Below are positions 1 to 10,261 of a stretch of 64,000 nt of DNA, one piece after another. The translations under genes and the position numbers were made by a program. The DNA is from Dasyornis broadbenti (Eukaryota; Chordata; Aves; Passeriformes; Dasyornithidae), in the NCBI GenBank assembly GCA_013397935.1, contig VZRN01006386.1:1982251-2046250 (forward strand). The letters are read 5' to 3'. The notes under the pieces were generated by a model. The model saw nothing but the letters and a program-made list of their open reading frames with translations. It did not search any database and was not told the DNA's origin. Every line of letters starts with the position of its first letter. Positions within the stretch are counted from its first letter, which is position 1.

Positions 1-637
1 CCTCAAACTGTCACTTCAGCATCAGGAACACCACCAGAGAAAATTGTAGAAGGGTTGTTATGCTATTTTAGAGAAATCAAATATATTTCAAATAAAAATT
101 TGTTAGTGTTAATGAATAAACTTACATCACTGTTGCATTCAACTGGATTTTTTTTTAAGAGGCACATAAACTTTCCTGTTTGAGGGGATAAATCAATGAC
201 AAATTGTCTACTGTTGGGAAGAAATTGCCTCTGCTAGCAGATGATTCCAATACAGAGTGTCTTGTATTCTTTCCCTTTGAAGTATCTGGTACAGGCTGTG
301 GTTAGAGACAGGATATCAGCCTGATGAACCCCAAAGACATTTTCTTGTGGCTCAAAGCTCAGATGGTCACAAACAGCAGTTGTTCTGGTTAGAAAAAAGT
401 ATCACGCATTTGCTCTAAGTTCAAAAGCTCTCTGCTGAGCACCTGGATTTGCTGCTCTTCGTGCCACATCTTTACAACCACTTCCTTCAGGAACTGGCCA
501 TAAAACGTGCTCTGATGGTGACAGCTCTTAAAATGTTATGTATGTGTGTGGGTTTGAAAACACAGTTCTTTCAGAGGTGCTTCTTTGTTGCAGGACCTTT
601 TGGTCATGAATATTAGTACACAGGCATCCTTTCAGCC

Positions 638-656
638 TTTTTTTTTTTTTTTTTTT
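638..656. repeat. Poly(T) run, 19 bases
   Basis: Homopolymer in the downstream non-coding region. Confidence 0.95.
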
Positions 657-1098
657 AAATTTCAACCTGATACCAGAAATAATTGCTGCCAGCTTGAAAC
701 ACTGCCAGATGTCAAAAATGAGTGAAAGGTGGGTGAGGGCATCTCCCTTCCAATTTGTCAGTTTTTAAGTCAAAACCGCTTACTCCTCCTAGACACATTT
801 TTTTTGGTGAAGGTCCAAGTAAATGAAATATCCTGGTAATTGGCCATAGGAAAAAAGAGTGACAAGCTAAGGTGTTAAGTTTAAAACTGATGATCTTAGT
901 GTCCCACAAAACCCTTCCCCAGCTGTCAGCAAGACACTTGTTCCTTTGCAGGACCAGAAAGTGGGTCCCATTTCAAACAGCCCTTTAAAGGCAGAACTGG
1001 GGAGCTGGTGCACTGTACAATATAAGAAATCCCTTTTTATGGATGTAGAGTATCATTGTACCCGGTGTCCCTGAGGAGGACGGGGGAAGGAGAATGAC

Positions 1099-1475
1099 GG
1101 AATATCCTCAGTTGGAAGGGACTCACAAAGATCATCAAAGTCTAACCCCTGGCCCTGCACAGGACACCCCAACAACCACACTGTGTGCCTGAGAATGTTG
1201 TCCAAATGCTTCTTGAACTGTCAGTCTTGGTGCTGTGACCACTTCCCTGAGGAGCCACTTCCAGTGCCTGTCCACCCTCTGGATGAAACAACTTTTCCTG
1301 ATTCCCAACCTAAACCTTTCCTGACACAGCTTCAGGCCATTCCCTTGGGTCCTGTTGCTGTCACTACAGAGAAGAGATCAGTGCCTGCCTCTCCTCTTCC
1401 CCTCACGAGGAAGTTGTAGATTGCAATGAGGTCTCCCCTTGGTCTCCTCCAGGCAGAAGAAGAAGAGCATGGGAA
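1099..1475 (-). mobile_element. CR1 LINE 3'-end fragment, inverted
   Basis: The plus strand shows the reverse complement of the CR1 3' region: TTGGAAGGGACTCACAAAGA, ATCATCAAAGTCTAACCCCT, a central TTCCAGTGCCTGTCCACCCT, CAGGCCATTCCCTTGGGTCC, and AGGTCTCCCCTTGGTCTCCT. The order matches inverted CR1 copies. It is diverged, 5' truncated and without RT coding, so inactive. ORFs here are artefacts. Confidence 0.85.
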
Positions 1476-2789
1476 GTTCACCTCTGGGAGCTGCCAGTCA
1501 AGGAGGTACTTTGGGTGCCAGAACTTAAGATACTGGCATCCAAACCCTTCAGACCCCAGGAGAGAAATCCTGGCTTCACTTTAGTGGGACTTTTGCCACT
1601 GACTCAAGTGCAGTTAGGATTTTACCTCAGGGAGAACCGTCTCCGGTTGTCTCCTACCTGTTGCTGGAAGGAGCCCATTTATTTAAAGCCCAGGGAAGCA
1701 CAAATGCAGCAAATAAATAGCATTGCATCAGTGATAGCAGATAGAGTTTTGAAATGAAATGTATGTGGTATTTTTTGCTACCTCTCTGGCACATTGCAGC
1801 CCTTCAAACCCCTCTGCAAAGACAGAGGTAAGTGTGAGGACTCGGCTCACCCTGAACCCTGCTCCAGGTCTGTGGCATTTCTGGCCACATGTAGTGGAAG
1901 TACAACTACGTCTCAGCCCTGTGGCAGAAACTGTATTTAAACAGTGGAACTGGCCCTGTTGCAAAGGCTGCCTTGCTCTGGCCAAATGGCTTGCCACAAA
2001 CCCCTTCATTTCAGACAGATGAATGAATGCACAGGCTTTCCTGCTTGCCAAAATGCCCATAGTTTCCCCAGAGCCCAGTCAATGGACCCCGATGAACAGT
2101 GTCACTGACCATCCAGCATGTGACCCTCAAGCCACAGCAAAGCAGAAAACTCTTCTGAGCAGAATATCTCTCTCTGCTTCATCCTATTGCTATTTCGCTT
2201 GCTACTTGGAAGCCTTCTCATTTCTGTGGCTGACTCAACCACTTAACAAGGTTCTGGGGTTTTGCTCAAGATGAGGATGTTCACTGAGATCTATTCACTA
2301 AGCGAACAGAGGAATCCTGAAGCAATCCTGAAGACTTAGGGTCACTGCACAAAAAACCTCATTCATTGTTGCCAAGCCACCAGGGTCAACCATGCAGCTG
2401 GAGTTTTACCTGTTTATTTAGTTATTTAAAGGGTAACTATCACTTAGGCTTTTAGATCATGTTGGTAATTTCAGATTTCTGCTCCAAAAGGATATGCACA
2501 TACATATGCATAAGTATACATACATTTCCAGTTTGACAGCCTGAGCCATAGTGCTGGTCTGAACGCTCCTCTTGGAGGCACAGACCATCTGCCCTTCCTG
2601 GCAGAATACATGGAAACTGCTGGGGGCACTTCAGCTTGAACATCAGGCCCCATACCCATACAATACCGTGACAATGGGAGCTTCCTTTTAGGTATCCCTC
2701 AAAAAAAGAAATGAAAGAGATTGTATTTCTACTTAATGTTTCATATCTAGGATGAACCATATATCCTGTATCTGCATTCAGTCCTAGCT

Positions 2790-2791
<2 letters not shown>

Positions 2792-2822
<31 letters not shown>
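2792..2822. repeat. Poly(T) run, 31 bases
   Basis: The longest homopolymer in the window, in the downstream non-coding region. No retroposed gene body is recognisable beside it. Confidence 0.95.
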
Positions 2823-3466
2823 CCCAGCTCTTCAGTTTTCTGAAATGAATTTACTGGGATTTGAATTTTGTAATATTCAGACTCCTGAACAAAACCAGCA
2901 GAGTACTGCTTCTTTTGGCTGCCCACAGCAAAACTCTCTCTGCTGCAAGTTGTGGCCAGCACTTTTGCAAAATGTGGTTGAAAGTTATACTTTGTAACCT
3001 GGCTTTTATCATTGTTCTCAGGAAGTCGTAAAGAGTAAGCACTTTTAAAGTGAAATCACTTGAGTTCACTTGTTCTGGAATTGGGCTTTTAAAGTTGGAA
3101 ATTACTCTCTGGGGCACAAGGATGATAATTCTTCAAATTTTAGAAGTGTCTGAGCTTTCAGTTTCTGAATCAGGTCCGAGCTAAATATAATCTGCATACT
3201 GGAAATCTCAGATTTGAAGATAGGGTACATTTGGAAACATATCAGACTTGATACTTCAAGGATCTCACTGTATTGACAAGTTCCCTATCCCTGTTCTTTT
3301 CTATGACTGAAATGTCACATCAAGAGCTCTAGTAGTTAATAAGATAACACTGGCACAGCACTGAAGTGGGGAAATAAAGAGTGTGAAAATCAGCAAAGTG
3401 CTTGCTCAAAGCAGTAAGCCTGATAGTTGTCCTGTCAGTTGCCTTAAAACAGATGTTGGCCAATTC

Positions 3467-3487
3467 AGTAGCTCATTGTGAGCTACT
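3467..3487. repeat. Perfect 9-3-9 palindrome
   Basis: AGTAGCTCA, spacer TTG, TGAGCTACT: the arms are exact reverse complements. Confidence 0.85.
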
Positions 3488-6400
3488 CAGAAAATGCATA
3501 AAAAGGAATGCCAGTTCATGTGACATTTTCTATATAATTAATAATAATTAAGTAATCTAGATAAGAATTACGTTTAAGGCTGTGTATGACTTGGCAAAGT
3601 CTTATCCATCCCAAAGTATGCATTAATTCTTGCTCCCCCAGGCAATGATACTTACTCCTAACATCAGTCACTCCTTAGGTGATTACATGAATTACATTAA
3701 GTCTGAAAATCACTTTGTGCTTTCCTTGCCACCTCAGAGCACGGAGCTGTGATGGCTCATGCAGAGAGATGGGATGTGTTACAGTCCTCACAAACCTTTC
3801 TCTTTACAACCACCCAGAGCGCTGCTGTGAGATCCCGTCTCACATGATGTTAGGCAGCAGGCTTGGAATCTAGCAGAAGCCAAACCAAAGTCTGTCAACT
3901 CTTCCTAAATGAATTTACAAGTGGGGAACGAGGGAATGAGATGAATGGCATACGATGATTGTGCATTACTGCAGGGAAGCAACTAAAAATATTTGTGGGG
4001 ATCTAAGTATATGACCCCAAAAATACACACATACTTTCCAGCATTTAAATATCTTGTCTCTGGGTGGAAGCCAAACATTTTTCTATTTATTTCCATGTAT
4101 GTCACCAAGAATCTAAGGAATTTAATTGCCTAAATACAAGTGTTAAGAAAATACCAATAGACTGAACATCCTGGAAAAGGACAATGTGTCAGAAGGATGT
4201 TAATTCACCTAACATGGTGTGCTGAAGAAAGGAAAGCATCTCCTTCTTGCTTTCACAGAAAAAGGCTGCATTTCTTTTATACAAGAAGCCAAGTTCTGTC
4301 TGTGATAAGTACTGAGAACACATGCAATGATTCCTCTTGTTTCCAGGCATCCTGACAGCTATTTCAAATCTGCATTTCTAAGCGGAATTAGCAGAGAGAA
4401 GGGATTTACACACCCCTTGCTGGTGGTTTGCTTTGCGCTCCATGCAGTGAGGTTCCTGACAAAGCCCAAACTTCCCAATTAGTCTCCAGAGTGATAGGAG
4501 AAATGCCTTTGGATGAAGACGGTGGTGAACTTGTGCTCATGATACTTCAGGCCAGACTGTGTCACAAAACCCCCTTCTGACTTTATGGAACTCATTCAAA
4601 CTCTTGGACTTCCTTGTTTTCACAACAGGCTAAGTCTGTTTTGCCTATTTGAATTACAAGCCTTCCAGGCAGAGTGAGAACCACTTCCCACTGAGTGACT
4701 GAAAGAGGCCAGGTGAACTCCTCCCTTGCATCCTGCCTCTTGAAGGCAATGCTAGGCAGCTACATTCCTGAGGAATGCTTGTTACTTTGGTCCCTTGCGA
4801 AGAACAGAGCTGGAGAGACCCACACTGGTTATCCCTTGTAGCTGCCCTCCACTCACTGTGCCATTCCTGACCTGATGCTGCTTTTATGAGGAGCGGCTTA
4901 GAAGAATTTGTAAGCTTCCTGAGGCAGCAGTCAAGAAAATCCTCTCCTTACCCTCCGACTCTTCAGTTTCACAAGCTACAAGGAGAAAAATTCACACAGG
5001 TGGAATTGTGTTTGTCTGAACCCAAGGGTGACCCCCCACGAGAAAAGCCTGGGTGTGAACTGGGTCAGCACAGCTGCCGATTCAGCAGGGAGAGGCCTGG
5101 AGAGCCATTCTGACCCAGGCAATGGTAGCAGCACATTTGGTGTCAAGTCCCTGCTAGAAAATGCCAAGCTGCATTTGTCAGACCCTAAAATTCAGCCTGG
5201 GTCAGGACATTATTCCAAAATGTATTCTGTATTACGTTTACTAGTGAACTAGATTTTTTTTTTAAAACCATAGAATATTCAACTTAAGGTTTCATATGGT
5301 TGCAAGCTTACAGTATCTGTGTCCTCTCCAAACTCAGTCTCTTGTGATTGCATCCTACCACAAGGTCAGTACCTGTCCTATATGGACAGCAGGGGTAAAT
5401 TATGCTGCAGAAAGTTGATTGACATTCATGGTGCCTCCTGTCTTGGTGACACTTGATTTTCCACAGATCCAGTGTCCAAATGTAACATTTTCTGGTTCAG
5501 TTTAGAAAGCTCTATGCATAAGCAACACTTTTGATTCATGGATGAAAGCAAGAGGACATTGCAGGGTGCAAGGAATGTGTTTTAGCCAGGCATTTTGTGG
5601 GACAAACTAAATCCAAATGGTCAGGGAATAGAGTTGGAGTTCTCCATTAGTCCAGAGAGTGTTATGGACTGTGAGCACCATTTTGCAGCTTTGGTGTGGA
5701 TGGAGCCAAACACCAACACAATCTGAATGATTTTGTGTGCAGTGAGTTCCTGAACATAGCACCTGAAACACACTGAGCATTTCTCATGAGGGCTGCAAGT
5801 CTTTTTTAAAAACATGTTAACATATACATACCATTAGTTGTGTAATAAAAGTACACAGAAATCTTTGTTTATATGAGCACATCATGTTTCTAGGAACATG
5901 CAAACACAAATATAAACCAAGAAAAACAGTGCTCTTTGACTCCTCTCTTGCACACTGCTCGAGGCAGCTTTGTTGTTCAGAAGCAAAACAAGCAGCAGCA
6001 CATAAAAAAGGAGCAACAGCTTGGTTATCACTTACCTATAGAAAAATAAACTTGGGCTTTGCAGATGTGGTTGGTGTTGCCCTGACCAAGCCGTTGGAAA
6101 TAATTATAAAAATTTGGATATACTCACTGGTTTCCCCGGTCTCCTCAGCTGATCGGTGGCAGCCTGATATCCATTTTAACTGCGCTATTCTCTTCCCATG
6201 CTAAACCTCTCTGAGCAGGGATGGAAGCGCCAGGCACCCTGGGCATCTCTCCTCCCCCATGTCTGCAAACCTACTCTGTGTGCCCTCAGGAACCCGGGAC
6301 GGCCCTTGTTCGGCAGCCACATCTGCGGCCTTTCCCTGCTCCCCCCTTCTCCTTGGGAGCCCTGCTAAGAGGAAACAAAGTAAAATAACGAGAGCCTTGC

Positions 6401-6794
6401 AGCATCTCTCCTACCTCAGCCCGAAGCTGGGTGTGGGGTGAGCACTCGGGGGAGAAGGGCAGGGAGAGCAGGAGGGAGCCTTGGCCGCTGCCATGGCTGC
6501 CAGGGCCTACTGGGCCACGATGCCACCGGGCCGCATCCTCCCGCCAAATGTGCTGAATGCCTGAAAAACAACTAAAACCCACCCATCCTCATCCTCCTTT
6601 GCTGCGTCCGGACAAGACTGGCCCATGCCCAAGGCGTAGCAGCCTTTGTCACCCAAAATTGTAAAATAAAGCAATTTTTTTCCTCAGAAACCCCAAGCTT
6701 CAGAGATGCCCCCATTCCATTTCCCAGCCACCTCAGTAGCAATAAACAGCATCATTTTGACAAAAAATGGCGTCATTTTGATATGATGTATTTA

Positions 6795-6802
6795 TATTTA
6801 CA
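6795..6802 (-). promoter_or_regulatory. Pumilio response element TGTAAATA (distal 3' UTR)
   Basis: The minus strand has the exact 8-base PUF consensus near the probable end of the 3' UTR. Function is inferred from sequence only. Confidence 0.35.
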
Positions 6803-7215
6803 TGGTACATTTTAAAGCAATAGCTACACTGATCATACATATTAGAAACAATAAAAAAAGAAGTTAAGAACTAAAATGTACATCATACACTTGTATATAT
6901 ATTTTTTTTTTACACAGAGGTAAAAAGGCTTATAAAAATCAATACAACAGGGTTTTAACTTTTAGTATATAGATACATAATGATGAGGCTTCAGGCACTT
7001 TAATTTGTTAACGTGAGCAATAGCTTGGAAAAAAAAAAAAACAAAAAACCAAAACCTTTCCACAACAGGAAAAAAAAATTGGTTAATGTTTTTGTTACCA
7101 CAGATACAAAAATAAAATCTGAATAATTTCTCTCAAATGATCGATGTCAGTATTGCAAAGCTGACTGGGAGAATGCTACACACTGTTCAGCAGCAGTGTG
7201 GAAATTAAGGAGAAA

Positions 7216-7223
7216 TATTTACA
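7216..7223 (-). promoter_or_regulatory. Pumilio response element TGTAAATA (second copy)
   Basis: A second exact PUF consensus on the minus strand, 420 bases from the first. It falls in the mature transcript only if cleavage is beyond the 7388 poly(A) signal. Confidence 0.3.
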
Positions 7224-7387
7224 AAAAACCACCCATTTCTATCCTTGTGCCCTTACACCACTTCCATCACGAACCAAATAACACACGCAGCAAAATCTAC
7301 AAGTATTACAAAAACCCAAGAGAAGAGGGAGGAAAGAGGAGGGAAAGAAAAAAAAAGTAAAAGAGGGACTTTTTTTTTTTTTAAACT

Positions 7388-7393
7388 TTTATT
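7388..7393 (-). terminator. Candidate SPRED2 poly(A) signal AATAAA
   Basis: The minus strand reads CTGAAAATAAAAGT here, a canonical hexamer about 2.2 kb after the stop codon. A second AATAAA lies 40 nt upstream at 7428-7433. An A-rich tract immediately downstream in the transcript (7371-7382) could mimic a poly(A) tail in oligo-dT cDNA data, so the site may be over-called in EST data. Confidence 0.35.
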
Positions 7394-7469
7394 TTCAGAC
7401 ATACAGAAAGGCTTGGAGTATGTCTACTTTATTTAAATAAATAGGGGCACTTCAAGACCGGACAAAAAA

Positions 7470-7519
7470 CTGTAAGATCTTTTTGTAGTGTTGTGCTTTA
7501 TAGAGAGAAGATCTTACAG
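7470..7519 (-). repeat. 12-bp perfect inverted repeat (3' UTR hairpin)
   Basis: The arms CTGTAAGATCTT (7470-7481) and AAGATCTTACAG (7508-7519) are exact reverse complements separated by 26 nt. In the SPRED2 transcript they would form a 12-bp stem whose loop displays the miR-142-3p-like site. Confidence 0.8.
7484..7504 (-). promoter_or_regulatory. miR-142-3p-like target site in SPRED2 3' UTR
   Basis: The minus strand carries ACACTACA (7484-7491), the full 8-mer complement of the miR-142-3p seed. It is preceded by TCTATAAAG (7496-7504), which pairs with the 3' half of the microRNA with one G-U pair. Four unpaired target bases lie between the two blocks. Comparison is to the well-known mature sequence from memory. 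Confidence 0.5.
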
Positions 7520-9610
7520 ATGTTTGTTTACATGAAACAACTTTTGAGAACAGAAATAAAAGGAAAAGGTTGTTTCATCATTTTTTTTACGAGGCTGGCT
7601 TGATGTTTACTAGACACCATTGAGAGATTTGTCAACTGCTATTAGGCACAAAATATTTGTATTTCATTCAGCAAACCCAGACACATCACCCAGAGTGTAA
7701 CACTCCATCCCTTTTCCACTATCATTCATTTTTTTTTCTCCAACTGAAAAAATCCCCAGTAACTGCTATGAATTAAACCTACCCAACTCTATAGTGTATA
7801 ATAAGCACATTGCATACTTAATTCATGGTTGACTAAAAAGCTGTGATTAACTCTCAGAGGAACCGTTGGGACATTCCACCAAGAAAGAATGGCAAGTGTT
7901 CCTTTTACATTTATTTGGCAAATTAATTCTTAAAAAAAAAAATTCCTCTCTTTTAAGACTGATGTCAATGTGCAATAGAGGGAGGGAAAGGACATGCGCC
8001 CACTGGCAATTTACTGCAGAAAGAAATTATGGCAGGAACAGCAGTGCCAGCTTTGACAAGCCAATCCCTAGCTGCCTCAAAGTATTCGGATTGTACTATG
8101 CTAGTTAGAGCTCACTGCGCTAAATCATTTTTTTTATTTTTTAATAAAAATTATTTGGCTATTCCTTGTAATATATTAGAAAAATACTCTTTTTCCAAGC
8201 TAATTACAAGCCTTGTACACAAGACAACATGACATTAAAAAAAAAAAATTAAAAAAAAATTAAAGTAATATTATCCTGCTGTATGCACCTTATGCATCCA
8301 CTTGATAAACCTGGGTGGTGAACTGGGGAGGGGGAAAGCCAGGCAGATGCCTTGGTCTGGCTCCTGCAAACACTCACATGCTCCATCCCACACACAGGCT
8401 CACGGGAACACCGGCTGCATGCGCAACACGCTGAGACATGTGAAAGTATCTGGAGGATTGGGACCGCAGCTCACAGACTGGAAGTGGTAGTTAACATCCT
8501 GGCTTTGGATTTTTAATACCTGCTTAGATTGCTAAATGTTGTTACTACAGTGGACGCCAATGTTCTCATGCTCATGGATACAGAAAACAAACACACACGA
8601 TTTTCCATATAATCCACCACTTAACGCAGCATTTCCCCAGAATTGCCGTAATAGTGCTTTTGACATTGCATTGTTAGTAATTCTTTGCATATCAACAATT
8701 TTCCTCATCTGGAACCTTAGTGTTTTATTCACAGATCACTATGTTGCTGGCTAACGAAGAAGTTCCCTTTCCTTTTGGGCAGAGCTCTGAAAACACAGTT
8801 TTATTTTTCCAATGTCATTTAGGGAAAAGAGAAAAGCCTAAAATGTAAGTTTCCCTTTCAAGTAGTGGTCTGAAATGATTACAGGTAAGGAGGACTACCA
8901 GATTCTCAATGGTTATGTGACTATGGTAACTGAGCCTTACTTTCTGTTCACAGAGCTTTACGAACAGAGAAATAATCTAAGATGTTTGCTGAAGGAAATG
9001 ACGATGGACCCTAGAAGAGAAACTGCAGCTTAGATGGCTATTTTAGCTTTGGAAAACAGAACAAAAAAACCAAAGAAAACCAGTGACAGAAATACTGTGT
9101 TGTGGTACAAGTTTGTTACTAGCACACCTTCTATACACACACAATAGCCTGACGGCAAGTTAAAATAATCTTCCAAGTGAGATTTCATCCACTACACCGC
9201 CCCATTTCTAGAAATGCCAAAGCTTGCTAACATGCTGATGGTACCACACAAGCGGAGGCAAGACAGACACAACCTGGAGATGTTCTACAATCCACCACCA
9301 TTTAAAGCAGTTCTTCTCTCAAACTCATTTTAAATGAAAAAAAACAAAACAAACAAAACATGTACAAGACAGTCTGTTTTGATTACAGATTAATAATACA
9401 AAAGTCTATGCTGTAGGTTAGTTAGTTAGAACAGTTGATGAGCAAATCAATGCAGTGTGAGCCCCAGACGACCCAATGTAAAGTGATCCAAACTGGTGGT
9501 TCCGGATGAACTGTCGGGCACAGTGGCTGCATTAGAGTGACCTCAGTGCTCCAAAACCAACGTGTTCCTTGAACTACAGGAAAAACCTAACACTTTGAAT
9601 GCATCTGTAG

Positions 9611-10261
9611 TCATCCAGCAGCTTTGTGTTTTCCACCACAGCACCTGCACATGACCCCACAGTGGTAACAAGCCCGAAGCGGCAAGTAACAGCACATACA
9701 TGGAGCAATGAAAGACAAGGCGATAAGGGCCATCCACCGGAGGCAAAACATTTCATCACTGGTGTCACACGAGCAAGGATCTGTATAGTCTCCTTCTGGG
9801 TCGGACATACAGTGATAGAGCATAGTGTCTGCGCACCACATACAGCTCACTCGATGGATGCAAGTCTTGACGCGGTCTGGAGCATCCTGGCATTGACCCC
9901 GCTTGTTCTCCTCGTGGTTGAACATGTCCCTGCAGTACACGCACCGCGACCTCTCACCATCTTCCTTCCGCCTGGGCTTGAATTTGACAGGTTGAGTCTT
10001 TATCACAGCACCCTTGGTATCTTCACCCAGGTCAAAGTCCGAGTTGTCTACGTAAGGATAAGTGTATTCGTGTTTTGAGGCCTCGCTTTTGGCAAAACGT
10101 ACGTAGGAGTCCATGTCATCAGGATCAAAGTTCTTTCCTCGTGCTGGGGCATGGCGATAATCCTCATATCCAGTCATCCAAATCTTTTCCCGAGGATTGA
10201 TGCGCACTATCTCCTCATCATCGTCTGGAAAGTTGACGTGCCGGTAGGATCGTGGTACTGA
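9611..10261 (-). CDS. SPRED2: SPRED2 exon 6, c-Kit-binding region and Sprouty domain, stop codon
   Basis: 651 nt, 216 codons plus TGA. The acceptor TACTTCCACAG lies directly before TCA GTA CCA. Residues 198-250 (SYRHVNFPDDDEE, INPREKIWMTGYEDYRHAP) correspond to the c-Kit-binding region. From C300 the Cys-rich Sprouty domain runs through CVYCRDMFNHEEN, CIHRVSCMWC, DPCSCDTSDE, APCMCCYLPLRAC and CRCCGGKHKAAG. This domain is palmitoylated and membrane-targeting in the family. The reading frame stays open into intron 5, but the protein match begins sharply at the acceptor. Confidence 0.97.
   Translation of the reverse strand, partial: SVPRSYRHVNFPDDDEEIVRINPREKIWMTGYEDYRHAPARGKNFDPDDMDSYVRFAKSEASKHEYTYPYVDNSDFDLGEDTKGAVIKTQPVKFKPRRKEDGERSRCVYCRDMFNHEENKRGQCQDAPDRVKTCIHRVSCMWCADTMLYHCMSDPEGDYTDPCSCDTSDEMFCLRWMALIALSFIAPCMCCYLPLRACYHCGVMCRCCGGKHKAAG

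Larger units (their letters stand above)
1..6769. other. Intergenic sequence downstream of SPRED2
   Basis: AT-rich non-coding DNA with poly(T) runs, one inverted CR1 fragment and a small palindrome. In mammals the next gene on this side is ACTR2, facing SPRED2; none of its coding sequence is recognisable here. Plus-strand AATAAA hexamers near 6665 and 6732 have no gene attached. Confidence 0.7.
6770..9610 (-). other. SPRED2: SPRED2 3' untranslated region (far end approximate)
   Basis: About 2.8 kb of AT-rich, minus-strand sequence follows the TGA with no CR1 insertion and few CpGs, in keeping with the long 3' UTRs of SPRED genes. Candidate poly(A) signals on the minus strand are AATAAA at 7428-7433 and 7388-7393 and a TATAAA variant at 6791-6796. 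I cannot tell which is used, so the far boundary is a guess. It holds two Pumilio-type TGTAAATA elements and a miR-142-3p-like site, listed separately. Confidence 0.55.

Noticed and set aside
1183..1419. 78-codon plus-strand ORF
   Set aside because: Lies entirely within the inverted CR1 fragment, antisense to the element.
6660..6740. Plus-strand AATAAA hexamers as the 3' end of ACTR2
   Set aside because: No ACTR2 coding sequence or other plus-strand exon is recognisable upstream in the window.
7482..7507. Plus-strand resemblance to miR-142-3p as a microRNA gene
   Set aside because: The microRNA-like stretch falls in the hairpin loop, not in a stem, and the SPRED2 sense strand has the complement, so a target site is the better reading.
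9626..10078. 150-codon plus-strand ORF
   Set aside because: It is the antisense of SPRED2 exon 6; the minus strand carries the clear Sprouty-domain match.
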